The notes beneath the pieces are model-generated. The model ran no database searches and was not told where the DNA came from. It saw nothing but the letters and a program-made list of their open reading frames with translations. Shown here piece by piece: positions 1 to 6,163 of a stretch of 6,163 bases of DNA. This stretch comes from Sulfurospirillaceae bacterium. GTDB taxonomy: Bacteria; Campylobacterota; Campylobacteria; Campylobacterales; Sulfurospirillaceae. The position numbers were made by a program, and so were the translations under genes. The DNA lies in NCBI GenBank assembly GCA_028705785.1, contig JAQWCT010000161.1, forward strand, positions 1 to 6,163, written 5' to 3'. Positions within the stretch are counted from its first letter, which is position 1, and each line of letters opens with the position of its first letter.

Positions 1-1455
1 GTTGGTCTGTTTATTGGATGGGAAGGCGTGGGTCTTTGTTCATGGTTACTCATTGGTTTTTGGTATCACAAACATAGCGCTTCTTGGGCTGCTAATGAAG
101 CGTTTATCATGAACCGTATCGCTGACCTTGGTATGCTGATGGGACTTTTCCTTATTTACTGGCAGTTTGGTACATTTCAGTACGATGTCGTTTTTGCCAA
201 TATCCATTCCTTGGATGTTAGCATTGTCACGACGATTGGTATCTTTTTGTTTATCGGAGCGATGGGTAAATCAGCTCAATTCCCTCTCCATACTTGGCTT
301 GCCGATGCGATGGAAGGACCTACACCTGTATCCGCACTCATCCACGCAGCGACCATGGTAACAGCAGGTGTTTACCTTGTTATTCGATGTGGAGAAATTT
401 ATGCTGTAATCCCACAAGTGGGCTTTGCAATCGCATCACTTGGTGCATTTGTAGCCGTTTTTGCAGCCTCAATGGCGCTTGTCAATAACGATTTGAAACG
501 CATTATCGCTTACTCTACACTTTCTCAGTTAGGTTATATGTTCGTAGCCGCAGGACTTGGCGCTTATTGGATAGCACTTTTCCATCTGATGACACACGCA
601 TTTTTTAAATCGCTACTCTTTTTGGGTGCAGGAAATGTTATGCACGCCATGCACGATGAACTTAATATCAAAAAAATGGGTGGATTGTACGGCTCGATGA
701 AAGCAACTGCTATCTTGATGAGTGTCGCTTCTGTTGCCCTTGCTGGTATCTACCCTTTTGCAGGTTTTTTCTCTAAAGATATGATTTTAGAAGTAGCCTT
801 CAATGAAGGTGCTTACTTTTTATGGTTTGCTCTTTTCATCGGAGCTGGTATGACAGCATTTTACAGCTTCCGTTTGGTCATGCTTGTTTTCTTTGGTGAA
901 AAAGAGCACGAAAAACATGGCATTCATCATCCACATGAAGCACAATCTTTTGTGATTTATGCTTTGATGCCTTTGGGACTTTTGGCAATTATCGCAGGAT
1001 TTTTTGAGCATAGTTTTAGAGGTTTTGTGACACGACTTTTAGTCAATTACGATATTCATATCGCACATGGAACAGAAGTATTGCTCATTGCTGCAACATT
1101 AGGGATTGCTATTAGTGGGATTGCTTTTGCGATTTACATGTATAGTCGTGGTGGTTTTAGCAAATCACTTGAAGAGAGACCTTGTTATAAGATTTTGATT
1201 AACCAATATTTTATCCCGAAATTGTATGAAAACTACATTATGAAACCTTTTACGGTATTGTCGTATTTTGCTTGGCAGAAGATTGATATCAAGATAGTAG
1301 ATGCTACGGTTGATATGATTGCTAAAATACTGTATGCAACGGGACAAAAAACACGAAAGATGCAAAGTGGAAATCTCTCTGATATGCTTAGATGGATGGT
1401 AGTAGGTATCGTTATTTTGCTCATTCTCGCAATTTTTTATAGACCAATGGCTTAG
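1..1455 (+). CDS. nuoL: NADH-quinone oxidoreductase subunit L (complex I), 5'-truncated by the window edge
   Basis: Distal proton-pumping membrane subunit of respiratory complex I; it couples quinone reduction to proton export across the inner membrane. The frame is open from base 1 and ends at TAG 1453-1455, giving 484 visible residues. The first ones, around GWEGVGLCSWLLIGFWY, match the E. coli NuoL segment that contains E144 (here E8), so roughly 135 N-terminal residues lie outside the window. GTG at 28 is an internal valine codon, not a start. By alignment from memory, K90 in MGKSAQFPLHTWLADAM corresponds to E. coli K229, H115 in ALIHAATM to H254, H195/H199 to H334/H338, K203 to K342, and K259 in FFSKD to K399. 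All proton-path residues are therefore present. A charged amphipathic stretch at about residues 400-460, before a last membrane helix (about 463-480), fits the long lateral helix that runs along NuoM and NuoN. Residues 303-312 form an unusually His-rich loop. The gene is followed closely by nuoM in the same operon. Confidence 0.97.
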   Translation, partial: VGLFIGWEGVGLCSWLLIGFWYHKHSASWAANEAFIMNRIADLGMLMGLFLIYWQFGTFQYDVVFANIHSLDVSIVTTIGIFLFIGAMGKSAQFPLHTWLADAMEGPTPVSALIHAATMVTAGVYLVIRCGEIYAVIPQVGFAIASLGAFVAVFAASMALVNNDLKRIIAYSTLSQLGYMFVAAGLGAYWIALFHLMTHAFFKSLLFLGAGNVMHAMHDELNIKKMGGLYGSMKATAILMSVASVALAGIYPFAGFFSKDMILEVAFNEGAYFLWFALFIGAGMTAFYSFRLVMLVFFGEKEHEKHGIHHPHEAQSFVIYALMPLGLLAIIAGFFEHSFRGFVTRLLVNYDIHIAHGTEVLLIAATLGIAISGIAFAIYMYSRGGFSKSLEERPCYKILINQYFIPKLYENYIMKPFTVLSYFAWQKIDIKIVDATVDMIAKILYATGQKTRKMQSGNLSDMLRWMVVGIVILLILAIFYRPMA

Positions 1456-1458
1456 GAG
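1454..1458 (+). promoter_or_regulatory. Shine-Dalgarno site of nuoM overlapping the nuoL stop codon
   Basis: AGGAG lies 6 nt before ATG 1465, and its first two bases are the last two of the nuoL TAG stop. Ribosomes finishing nuoL therefore end on the nuoM binding site, which suggests translational coupling. It supports ATG 1465 as the nuoM start. Confidence 0.8.
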
Positions 1459-1464
1459 CAAGAG

Positions 1465-2991
1465 ATGGATCACATTTTATCTTTAATCGTATTTTTCCCT
1501 GCAATTGCAGGACTTTTGGGCTTTCTTGTTCATAAAGATAGTATTCGAGCATTTGGTATTAGTGTCAGTGCTATTGAATTTGTACTGACTATCGTATTAT
1601 GGCTAGGATTTGATGGTAGTAGTGCAGGTTATCAGTTTGTTGAGTATTACTCCTTGATTCCTGCTTATGGTATGAGTTATTATCTTGGCGTTGATGGTAT
1701 TTCACTCTTTTTAGTGATTTTGACAGCCTTTACGACGATGATTGCTTTAATTGCTCTTAATATCGAAAAAGATGTTAAAAACCTTATCCTTTCTGTATTT
1801 TTCCTTGAGATGACGATGGTAGGTGTGTTTTTAATCCTAGATATTATTTGGTTTTATGCATTTTGGGAGCTCTCTTTAATACCAATGCTTTATATCATTG
1901 GCGCATGGGGTGGAGAGCGAAGAATGTATGCGGCTATTAAATTTTTCCTTTATACTTTCGCAGGCTCTGTTTTGATGCTAGTGGGTATTTTATATATGGG
2001 CTTTTTATACCATGAAGCAACAGGTGTTTGGAGTTTTGCTTTGCCTGATTGGTATTTATTGCAAATTCCATTTGAGATACAATTATGGCTTTTTGGATCA
2101 TTTTTCTTAGGCTTTGCTATTAAGATACCGATGTTTCCTTTCCATACATGGCTTCCTTATGCACATGGTCAAGCACCTACGATTGGTTCTATCATTTTAG
2201 CCGCAGTTCTTTTGAAAATGGGAAGTTATGGTTTTGTACGATTTTCACTCCCACTTTTCCCTGATGCTTCGGTTTACTTTTTAATTCCTGTTGCCATTCT
2301 TGCCATTATCATGGTTATTTATGGTGCGATGGTAGCATATGCTCAAGAAGATATGAAACAAGTGATTGCCTATAGCTCTATTTCACACATGGGTATCGTT
2401 GTTTTGGGAACTTTTGCTATGAATGCTGAGGGTATTACAGGTTCAATCTTTTTAATGTTAAGCCATGGAATCGTGAGTGGTGCACTCTTTATGTTAGTAG
2501 GTGTTATTTATGATAGGCGACATACTAAACTCATGCGAGATTTTGGTGGTCTAGCATCAGTGATGCCAAACTTCGCCACGATTTATGGCATTATGCTGAT
2601 GGCTTCAGTAGGACTTCCTTTGACAATTGGGTTTGTGGGTGAATTTTTATCTTTGGCAGGTTTTTATAAAGTAAATTGGGTTATGACGCTTCTTGCAGGG
2701 TCTGGCATTATTTTAGGGGCAGTTTATATGTTAACGCTTTATAAAAAATCCTTTTTTGGTCAAATTGTCCATGAAGAAAACAAAACGCTTAAAGACCTTA
2801 ATGGACGAGAGTTGACAGCACTGATTCCTTTAGTGGTACTTGTTGTTATTTTGGGTGTCTATCCTAAGCCGATACTCAGTAGTATTGATATGAGTGTTAA
2901 AAAGATGATTGTACTCATGGAGCAAAAAGCGACTGAACAAAGTACCAAAGACCTTATCATCAATGTCAATACCATAGGAGGAACCAAATAA
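1465..2991 (+). CDS. nuoM: NADH-quinone oxidoreductase subunit M (complex I)
   Basis: Complete 508-residue antiporter-like proton-channel subunit, sitting between NuoL and NuoN in the complex I membrane arm. About 14 membrane helices can be read. Key residues match E. coli NuoM at consistent spacing: E135 in FWELSLIPM (E. coli E144, TM5), K220 in AIKIPMFPFHTWLPYAH (K234, TM7), K251 in LLKMGSYGF (K265, TM8), H308 (H322), H334 in LSHGIVSG (H348) and E393 in FVGEFLSL (E407, TM12). The length is close to that of E. coli NuoM (about 509). The last ~40 residues, after a final helix at about 448-466, are hydrophilic or amphipathic. The start is ATG 1465, preceded by AGGAG, 9 nt after nuoL. The TAA stop shares its last A with the nuoN ATG. 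NuoM is distinguished from NuoL and NuoN by the FWELSLIPM motif and by glutamate, not lysine, in TM12. Confidence 0.98.
   Translation: MDHILSLIVFFPAIAGLLGFLVHKDSIRAFGISVSAIEFVLTIVLWLGFDGSSAGYQFVEYYSLIPAYGMSYYLGVDGISLFLVILTAFTTMIALIALNIEKDVKNLILSVFFLEMTMVGVFLILDIIWFYAFWELSLIPMLYIIGAWGGERRMYAAIKFFLYTFAGSVLMLVGILYMGFLYHEATGVWSFALPDWYLLQIPFEIQLWLFGSFFLGFAIKIPMFPFHTWLPYAHGQAPTIGSIILAAVLLKMGSYGFVRFSLPLFPDASVYFLIPVAILAIIMVIYGAMVAYAQEDMKQVIAYSSISHMGIVVLGTFAMNAEGITGSIFLMLSHGIVSGALFMLVGVIYDRRHTKLMRDFGGLASVMPNFATIYGIMLMASVGLPLTIGFVGEFLSLAGFYKVNWVMTLLAGSGIILGAVYMLTLYKKSFFGQIVHEENKTLKDLNGRELTALIPLVVLVVILGVYPKPILSSIDMSVKKMIVLMEQKATEQSTKDLIINVNTIGGTK
2976..2981 (+). promoter_or_regulatory. Shine-Dalgarno site of nuoN inside the end of nuoM
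   Basis: A perfect AGGAGG lies 9 nt upstream of ATG 2991, inside the last codons of nuoM (Ile-Gly-Gly-Thr-Lys). It fixes the nuoN start at the overlapping TAATG. Confidence 0.85.
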
Positions 2992-4484
2992 TGTTAGAAC
3001 CTATTTCAATCAACATCGCAGGGCTTAATTTACTCGCCTTGCTTCCTATGGCTATCTTAATTGTAGGAGCGCTAGCTATTTTGTGTGCTGATTTAGTCAC
3101 AAAAAATATCGGACGCAGTTTTTACACGATGATTTCTATTTTGTTTGTTATTCTGGATTTAGGTGCAGTCATCGGTTATAATGGTCCTATAAGAGGTTTT
3201 TTTGATGTTTTACTCGTTGATGGGATTGCCATTATTGGACAAGTGATTATTCTGGTTGCATCAGCCTTCTTCCTTCCACTTTCTTTAAGCAATCATAGCT
3301 TTAAAGAATTTGAGATGGCAGAGTTTTATGCTCTTTTCTTGTTTATGGTCGCAAGTTTTCAATTTATGGTCGTCAGTGATAACTTGATTTTAATTTTTAT
3401 TGGTCTAGAAACAGCCAGTCTTTCACTCTATACACTTATTGCCATGCACAATCGTGCTAAGTCGTTTGAAGCTTCCATTAAATACTTTACGATGGGTGCA
3501 TTAGCAGCAGGTTTTTATGCACTTTCAGCACTTATTTTTTATGCCATCACAGGCAGTGTTGAAATACATCAAATTGAAGAAGTGTTAATTGCGCGAGATT
3601 TTGAACCTCTTGTTGCTATTTTAGCGGGAACTGTTTTTATGATAGGTGCTCTTGGCTTTAAAATAGCGTTGGTACCATCGCACACATGGACGCCAGATGT
3701 TTATGAGGGAAGTTCAGCGCCACTTGCAGGGTATATGGCAGTTGTGCCTAAAGTCGCAGGTTTTATCGTTGCAATGAGACTCTTTGAAATGCTTGTTCTC
3801 TCAGGTGTTGTTTGGTTGGAATATATTCTTTATGGTGCCGTTGTTTTAACGATGACAGTCGCGAATATTACGGCATTGGTTCAAGATGATGTCAAAAGGA
3901 TGTTGGCATTTAGCTCTATTTCACATGCAGGTTTTATGATGGCGGCTATTTTGATAGGAACAACCCAAGCCAATACAGCGCTTTTTTTATATTGGTCTTT
4001 GTTTATGTTCGCTAACTTAGGAGCATTTACGATGCTTTGGATTGTAAGGCATCGCCAAAATCTATGGGATGAACGCTATCAACATCCTTTTAGTAAGTTC
4101 TCAGGGATGGTTAAAATTATGCCAGCGTCTGCTACGATTATGGGTATTTTTATGTTTGCCCTTGCAGGAATGCCTCCATTTTCTGTTTTTTGGGGAAAGC
4201 TTTACTTAATCAGTGCCGCAATTAATAGCCAATTTATCTATCTTGCTGTTATTATTGCCTGTAATAGTGCTATTGCTGTGTATTATTATACAAAATTGAT
4301 TATTTACATGTTTATAAGAGAACCTATTGCCAATACCAATGATGCAAGTCTTTATGAAACAAATGCCTCTACACCACTTAAGGTTATCTTAGGAATAGCT
4401 GCAATGGTGACAATGTTTTCTATTTTATTTGTAGAACCATTGCTCAATATTATCACTAAATATGTGACTGCTAGCGGATTTTAA
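2991..4484 (+). CDS. nuoN: NADH-quinone oxidoreductase subunit N (complex I)
   Basis: Complete 497-residue antiporter-like proton-pumping subunit, normally the last gene of a nuo operon. About 14 hydrophobic helices are visible. Key residues align with E. coli NuoN: E140 in IFIGLETASLSLYTL (E133, TM5), K224 in FKIALVPSHTWTPDVYEGS (K217, TM7), K254 in VVPKVAGF (K247, TM8) and K403 in FWGKLYLI (K395, TM12). The motif SHTWTPDVYEG is characteristic of NuoN. It is slightly longer than the E. coli protein (485). The ATG overlaps the nuoM TAA by one base and has a perfect SD 9 nt upstream, so translation is probably coupled to nuoM. The TAA stop at 4482-4484 is followed at once by a strong hairpin terminator, which marks the end of the nuo operon. 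I see no broken frame or missing residue. Confidence 0.98.
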   Translation: MLEPISINIAGLNLLALLPMAILIVGALAILCADLVTKNIGRSFYTMISILFVILDLGAVIGYNGPIRGFFDVLLVDGIAIIGQVIILVASAFFLPLSLSNHSFKEFEMAEFYALFLFMVASFQFMVVSDNLILIFIGLETASLSLYTLIAMHNRAKSFEASIKYFTMGALAAGFYALSALIFYAITGSVEIHQIEEVLIARDFEPLVAILAGTVFMIGALGFKIALVPSHTWTPDVYEGSSAPLAGYMAVVPKVAGFIVAMRLFEMLVLSGVVWLEYILYGAVVLTMTVANITALVQDDVKRMLAFSSISHAGFMMAAILIGTTQANTALFLYWSLFMFANLGAFTMLWIVRHRQNLWDERYQHPFSKFSGMVKIMPASATIMGIFMFALAGMPPFSVFWGKLYLISAAINSQFIYLAVIIACNSAIAVYYYTKLIIYMFIREPIANTNDASLYETNASTPLKVILGIAAMVTMFSILFVEPLLNIITKYVTASGF

Positions 4485-4485
4485 A

Positions 4486-4520
4486 AAAGAGGTGGATTTT
4501 CTCACCTCTTTATATTTTTT
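4486..4520 (+). terminator. Intrinsic terminator of the nuo operon
   Basis: AAAGAGGTG (4486-4494) pairs perfectly with CACCTCTTT (4503-4511), making a 9-bp stem with an 8-nt loop (4495-4502). A T-rich tract follows to 4520. It begins two bases after the nuoN stop, the position expected for the end of the operon. The A-run before the left arm would read as a T-run on the other strand, so the hairpin could also terminate leftward transcription. The downstream T-run is shared with the promoter of the next gene. Confidence 0.92.
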
Positions 4521-4528
4521 GCTATAAT
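4515..4528 (+). promoter_or_regulatory. Predicted sigma-70 extended -10 promoter of the pflA-like gene
   Basis: Six Ts (4515-4520) run into TGC and a consensus TATAAT at 4523-4528, giving an extended -10 (TGnTATAAT). Campylobacter housekeeping promoters are known for an AT-rich or T-run region instead of a defined -35 box. Here the usual -35 position (about 4500-4505) falls in the terminator loop and right arm and has no TTGACA-like match. Standard spacing places transcription start at about 4535, the A of the next start codon. No sigma-54 (GG-N10-GC) or sigma-28 element is apparent in the 50-bp gap, although many flagellar genes use those factors. Confidence 0.75.
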
Positions 4529-4534
4529 TAATTC

Positions 4535-4582
4535 ATGAAACACCTTTTACTCCTTATTTTTGCATCCATACATCTTTTTGCA
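4535..4582 (+). other. Sec signal peptide of the PflA-like protein
   Basis: Residues 1-16 (MKHLLLLIFASIHLFA) have a short basic N-terminus, a Leu/Ile/Phe-rich core and Ala at the likely cleavage position before INIIL. There is no cysteine at +1, so a soluble periplasmic protein is expected, not a lipoprotein. The exact cleavage point is inferred. Confidence 0.8.
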
Positions 4583-6163
4583 ATCAATATCATTTTAAAC
4601 AGTGGTAAAGAGAGCCAGACAAAGTATGCTATCTTACATATTATCGATACATTGCCACTTTCTTGCGAAACAATTGTAGGAGAATTAGGCAAAAAACGCT
4701 ATTTATGTAAAGCAGATCGCCCTATTGAGCAACCCATTGAATCCAAAAAAATGACACTTGTTGAGATTGATTTTTATGGCAAAGGAAAAGAATTTTACAT
4801 AGCCATTGACCCTAAAGTTGAGTCAAAACTTATCCCCATGGAAGAATCTTTGTATGAGAGTAAAGAAGTCCTCAAAAATCCCAAACAAAAGCAATACAAA
4901 CATTGGATGATTTTACTCCAAGATAAACCTCTCTATAGCAATAAACCAGTCGACAATGGACTTGATTTTCCTATCGTGTATGAAAAATATCAAAAGCCCT
5001 ATGTAGGAGCGCTTGACCTCAATGGTGCACCTATATCGTATGCACAAAGTAAAGATATACAACTCTATTTGGATATCAAAAAAGCATTTGAACATGGTGA
5101 TTATGATGGTGTTGTTAAAGATAGCAAGAGAGTTTTAACAGCTTTCCCTCAGTCTATTTTTCGAAGCGAACTAGAGCTTTATAATATTCGCTCAATGGAT
5201 AAAATTCTCAGTGCCAAAGGTGAAGATAGGGCAGGCATTGCGTTTGATGAAAATGATATTGTAGCCTTTGCCAAGAAGTGGACTAAAGAGTTTGCAAGTG
5301 ATGAAAATATTCCTGAAGTATTTATGCTCATGGCAAAATCTTATCTTAAAATTGGTGCGAAGTCTGATGCAAACTATTTTATAGATATTTTGGTGAGTGA
5401 ACATCCTCAAAGTTCATTTACCAAAAAAGCTATTTTACTTTTTGCTGATAACCTTTTTGCTAAAAGAGAAAAAGATAAAGCACTCAAACTTTATTTAGAA
5501 GTTTTATACAGTGCGACAGATTTAGATATTGCCTCTGAAGCTGCGATAAAGTTAAGTGACCACCAAATGGATGCTGGTAAGCTTAAAGAAGCAAAAGAGT
5601 ATCTATTGAAAGTCTTAGGGGCAAATGCTGCCTTTTTACTCAAAGACAAAGAAGAGAGTTATAAACTTGCGAAGCGCTTGTATGAGCATAGACTTTATGA
5701 TGTTGCGGCTAAAGTTTCTGATTTATTACTAGACAATACGCCTAAAAAAGAGGAAAGTAGAGAGTTGCTTCTGAAAGAGAGTGGGGATTGGCATGCTAAG
5801 GCGGATGATGTTCAAGATGCTTATGCGAGATATCAAGAGTATTTAGCGGATTATAAAGGGAGTGGTGAATATGTTGAAGAGGTGACGCAAGCATTAGATG
5901 CACTTTTCTTCAAACTCAATGAAACGAATGAAACTAAATTGGCAAACTACTATGATAAGCTTATTGGTACCTATGATAATGCGATTGGTGAAAAAGCATT
6001 GATTGAAAAAGCCAAATTACTTTTCAAACAAGGAAAGTTTGATGCCATTTTAGCGATGCAAGAGACTTTACTTAAAGTTGCAGATAGTTATGATGTTAAG
6101 CCAGAAGAGTTAGTCTATACTTCTGCGAAATCACTGGCTTTAGAGCATATGAAAAAAGATGAG
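4535..6163 (+). CDS. pflA: PflA-like periplasmic flagellar motor scaffold protein, 3'-truncated by the window edge
   Basis: In Campylobacter jejuni PflA (paralysed flagella) is a periplasmic part of the large disk and spoke scaffold around the flagellar motor. With PflB it is needed to place stators and for rotation. This frame has 543 codons and no stop before the window ends. The C. jejuni protein is near 790 residues, so about a third is probably missing. Residues 1-16 form a Sec signal peptide without a lipobox cysteine. Residues about 17-165 look beta-rich and hold the only two cysteines, C44 and C58. From about 175 onward the sequence is charged and helical, with TPR-like helix pairs such as AFEHGDYDGVVKDSKRVL, AILLFADNLFAKREKDKAL and MDAGKLKEAKEYLLKVL. 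An in-frame TAA at 4529-4531 and the signal peptide fix ATG 4535 as the start. No SD precedes it. The call rests on synteny with nuoN, the fold pattern and remembered N-terminal similarity, not on a search. The alternative is a generic TPR periplasmic protein. Confidence 0.8.
   Translation, partial: MKHLLLLIFASIHLFAINIILNSGKESQTKYAILHIIDTLPLSCETIVGELGKKRYLCKADRPIEQPIESKKMTLVEIDFYGKGKEFYIAIDPKVESKLIPMEESLYESKEVLKNPKQKQYKHWMILLQDKPLYSNKPVDNGLDFPIVYEKYQKPYVGALDLNGAPISYAQSKDIQLYLDIKKAFEHGDYDGVVKDSKRVLTAFPQSIFRSELELYNIRSMDKILSAKGEDRAGIAFDENDIVAFAKKWTKEFASDENIPEVFMLMAKSYLKIGAKSDANYFIDILVSEHPQSSFTKKAILLFADNLFAKREKDKALKLYLEVLYSATDLDIASEAAIKLSDHQMDAGKLKEAKEYLLKVLGANAAFLLKDKEESYKLAKRLYEHRLYDVAAKVSDLLLDNTPKKEESRELLLKESGDWHAKADDVQDAYARYQEYLADYKGSGEYVEEVTQALDALFFKLNETNETKLANYYDKLIGTYDNAIGEKALIEKAKLLFKQGKFDAILAMQETLLKVADSYDVKPEELVYTSAKSLALEHMKKDE

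Noticed and set aside
28..30. GTG at 28 as the start of nuoL
   Set aside because: The frame is open to base 1 and the codons before 28 encode the conserved VGLFIGWEG segment of NuoL, so this is mid-gene.
1184..1192. TGTTATAAG resembling an extended -10 within nuoL
   Set aside because: It is an imperfect -10 in coding sequence, far from the nuoM start, and nuoM already has operon context and coupling. Chance similarity in AT-rich DNA is likely.
1165..1473. Minus-strand open frames opposite the 3' end of nuoL
   Set aside because: They lie entirely opposite a strongly conserved nuoL frame, have no SD or recognisable domains, and look like shadows of the real gene.
1..4484. NuoL/M/N-type subunits as Mrp antiporter or hydrogenase (Hyf/Hyc) components instead of complex I
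   Set aside because: The three consecutive genes in L-M-N order with subunit-specific motifs (GWEGVGLCS, FWELSLIPM, SHTWTPDVYEG) match complex I. No Mrp or hydrogenase genes are adjacent.
4488..4496. AGAGGTGGA as a Shine-Dalgarno sequence for the pflA-like gene
   Set aside because: It lies about 40 nt upstream of ATG 4535, far beyond working spacing, and is the left arm of the terminator stem.
5180..5185. TATAAT hexamer inside the pflA-like gene
   Set aside because: It encodes part of Leu-Tyr-Asn-Ile in a coding region, lacks the TGn extension and the T-run, and precedes no new gene start.
4913..5410. Two short minus-strand open frames opposite the pflA-like gene
   Set aside because: The plus-strand frame is continuous over 543 codons with a signal peptide and TPR-like helices. 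The antisense frames have odd composition and no support.
1..6163. An undescribed accessory system, mobile element, CRISPR array or RNA gene
   Set aside because: All but 59 bases are covered by four core genes. I saw no direct or inverted repeats beyond the terminator and no transposase, phage or tRNA signals.

Overview
The window carries four co-directional plus-strand genes with almost no intergenic space. They are the 3' part of nuoL, complete nuoM, complete nuoN, and the 5' part of a gene I identify as pflA, which encodes a periplasmic flagellar-motor scaffold protein. The moderately AT-rich sequence, the order nuoL-nuoM-nuoN-pflA (known from Campylobacter) and the T-run/TATAAT promoter style all point to a Campylobacterota (epsilonproteobacterial) chromosome. 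A Sulfurospirillum-like genome is my best guess. The genus is inferred from overall feel, not from a search.

Region 1-4484 encodes the three antiporter-like proton-pumping membrane subunits of respiratory complex I. The genes are tightly packed: a 9-nt gap between nuoL and nuoM, and a one-base stop/start overlap between nuoM and nuoN. Each internal start has a clear Shine-Dalgarno sequence. The charged residues known from E. coli NuoL, NuoM and NuoN (the TM5 glutamate, the TM7 and TM8 lysines or histidine, and the TM12 Lys/Glu) can all be found at matching spacing, so the subunits look functional and conventional.

Region 4485-4534 is only 50 bases long. It holds a strong intrinsic terminator ending the nuo operon, and its T-tract merges directly into an extended -10 promoter (T-run, TGC, TATAAT). 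That -10 box lies only 6 nt before the next start codon, which predicts a leaderless mRNA.

Region 4535-6163 is an open-ended reading frame of 543 codons with a Sec signal peptide, a short beta-rich N-terminal region and long helical TPR-like repeats. This matches PflA, which in Campylobacter jejuni is needed for flagellar rotation. The gene runs off the window.

I found no mobile elements, RNA genes, CRISPR arrays or phage features. This is mostly an ordinary core-genome region. The points of interest are the compressed terminator/promoter/start junction and some details of the PflA-like protein.
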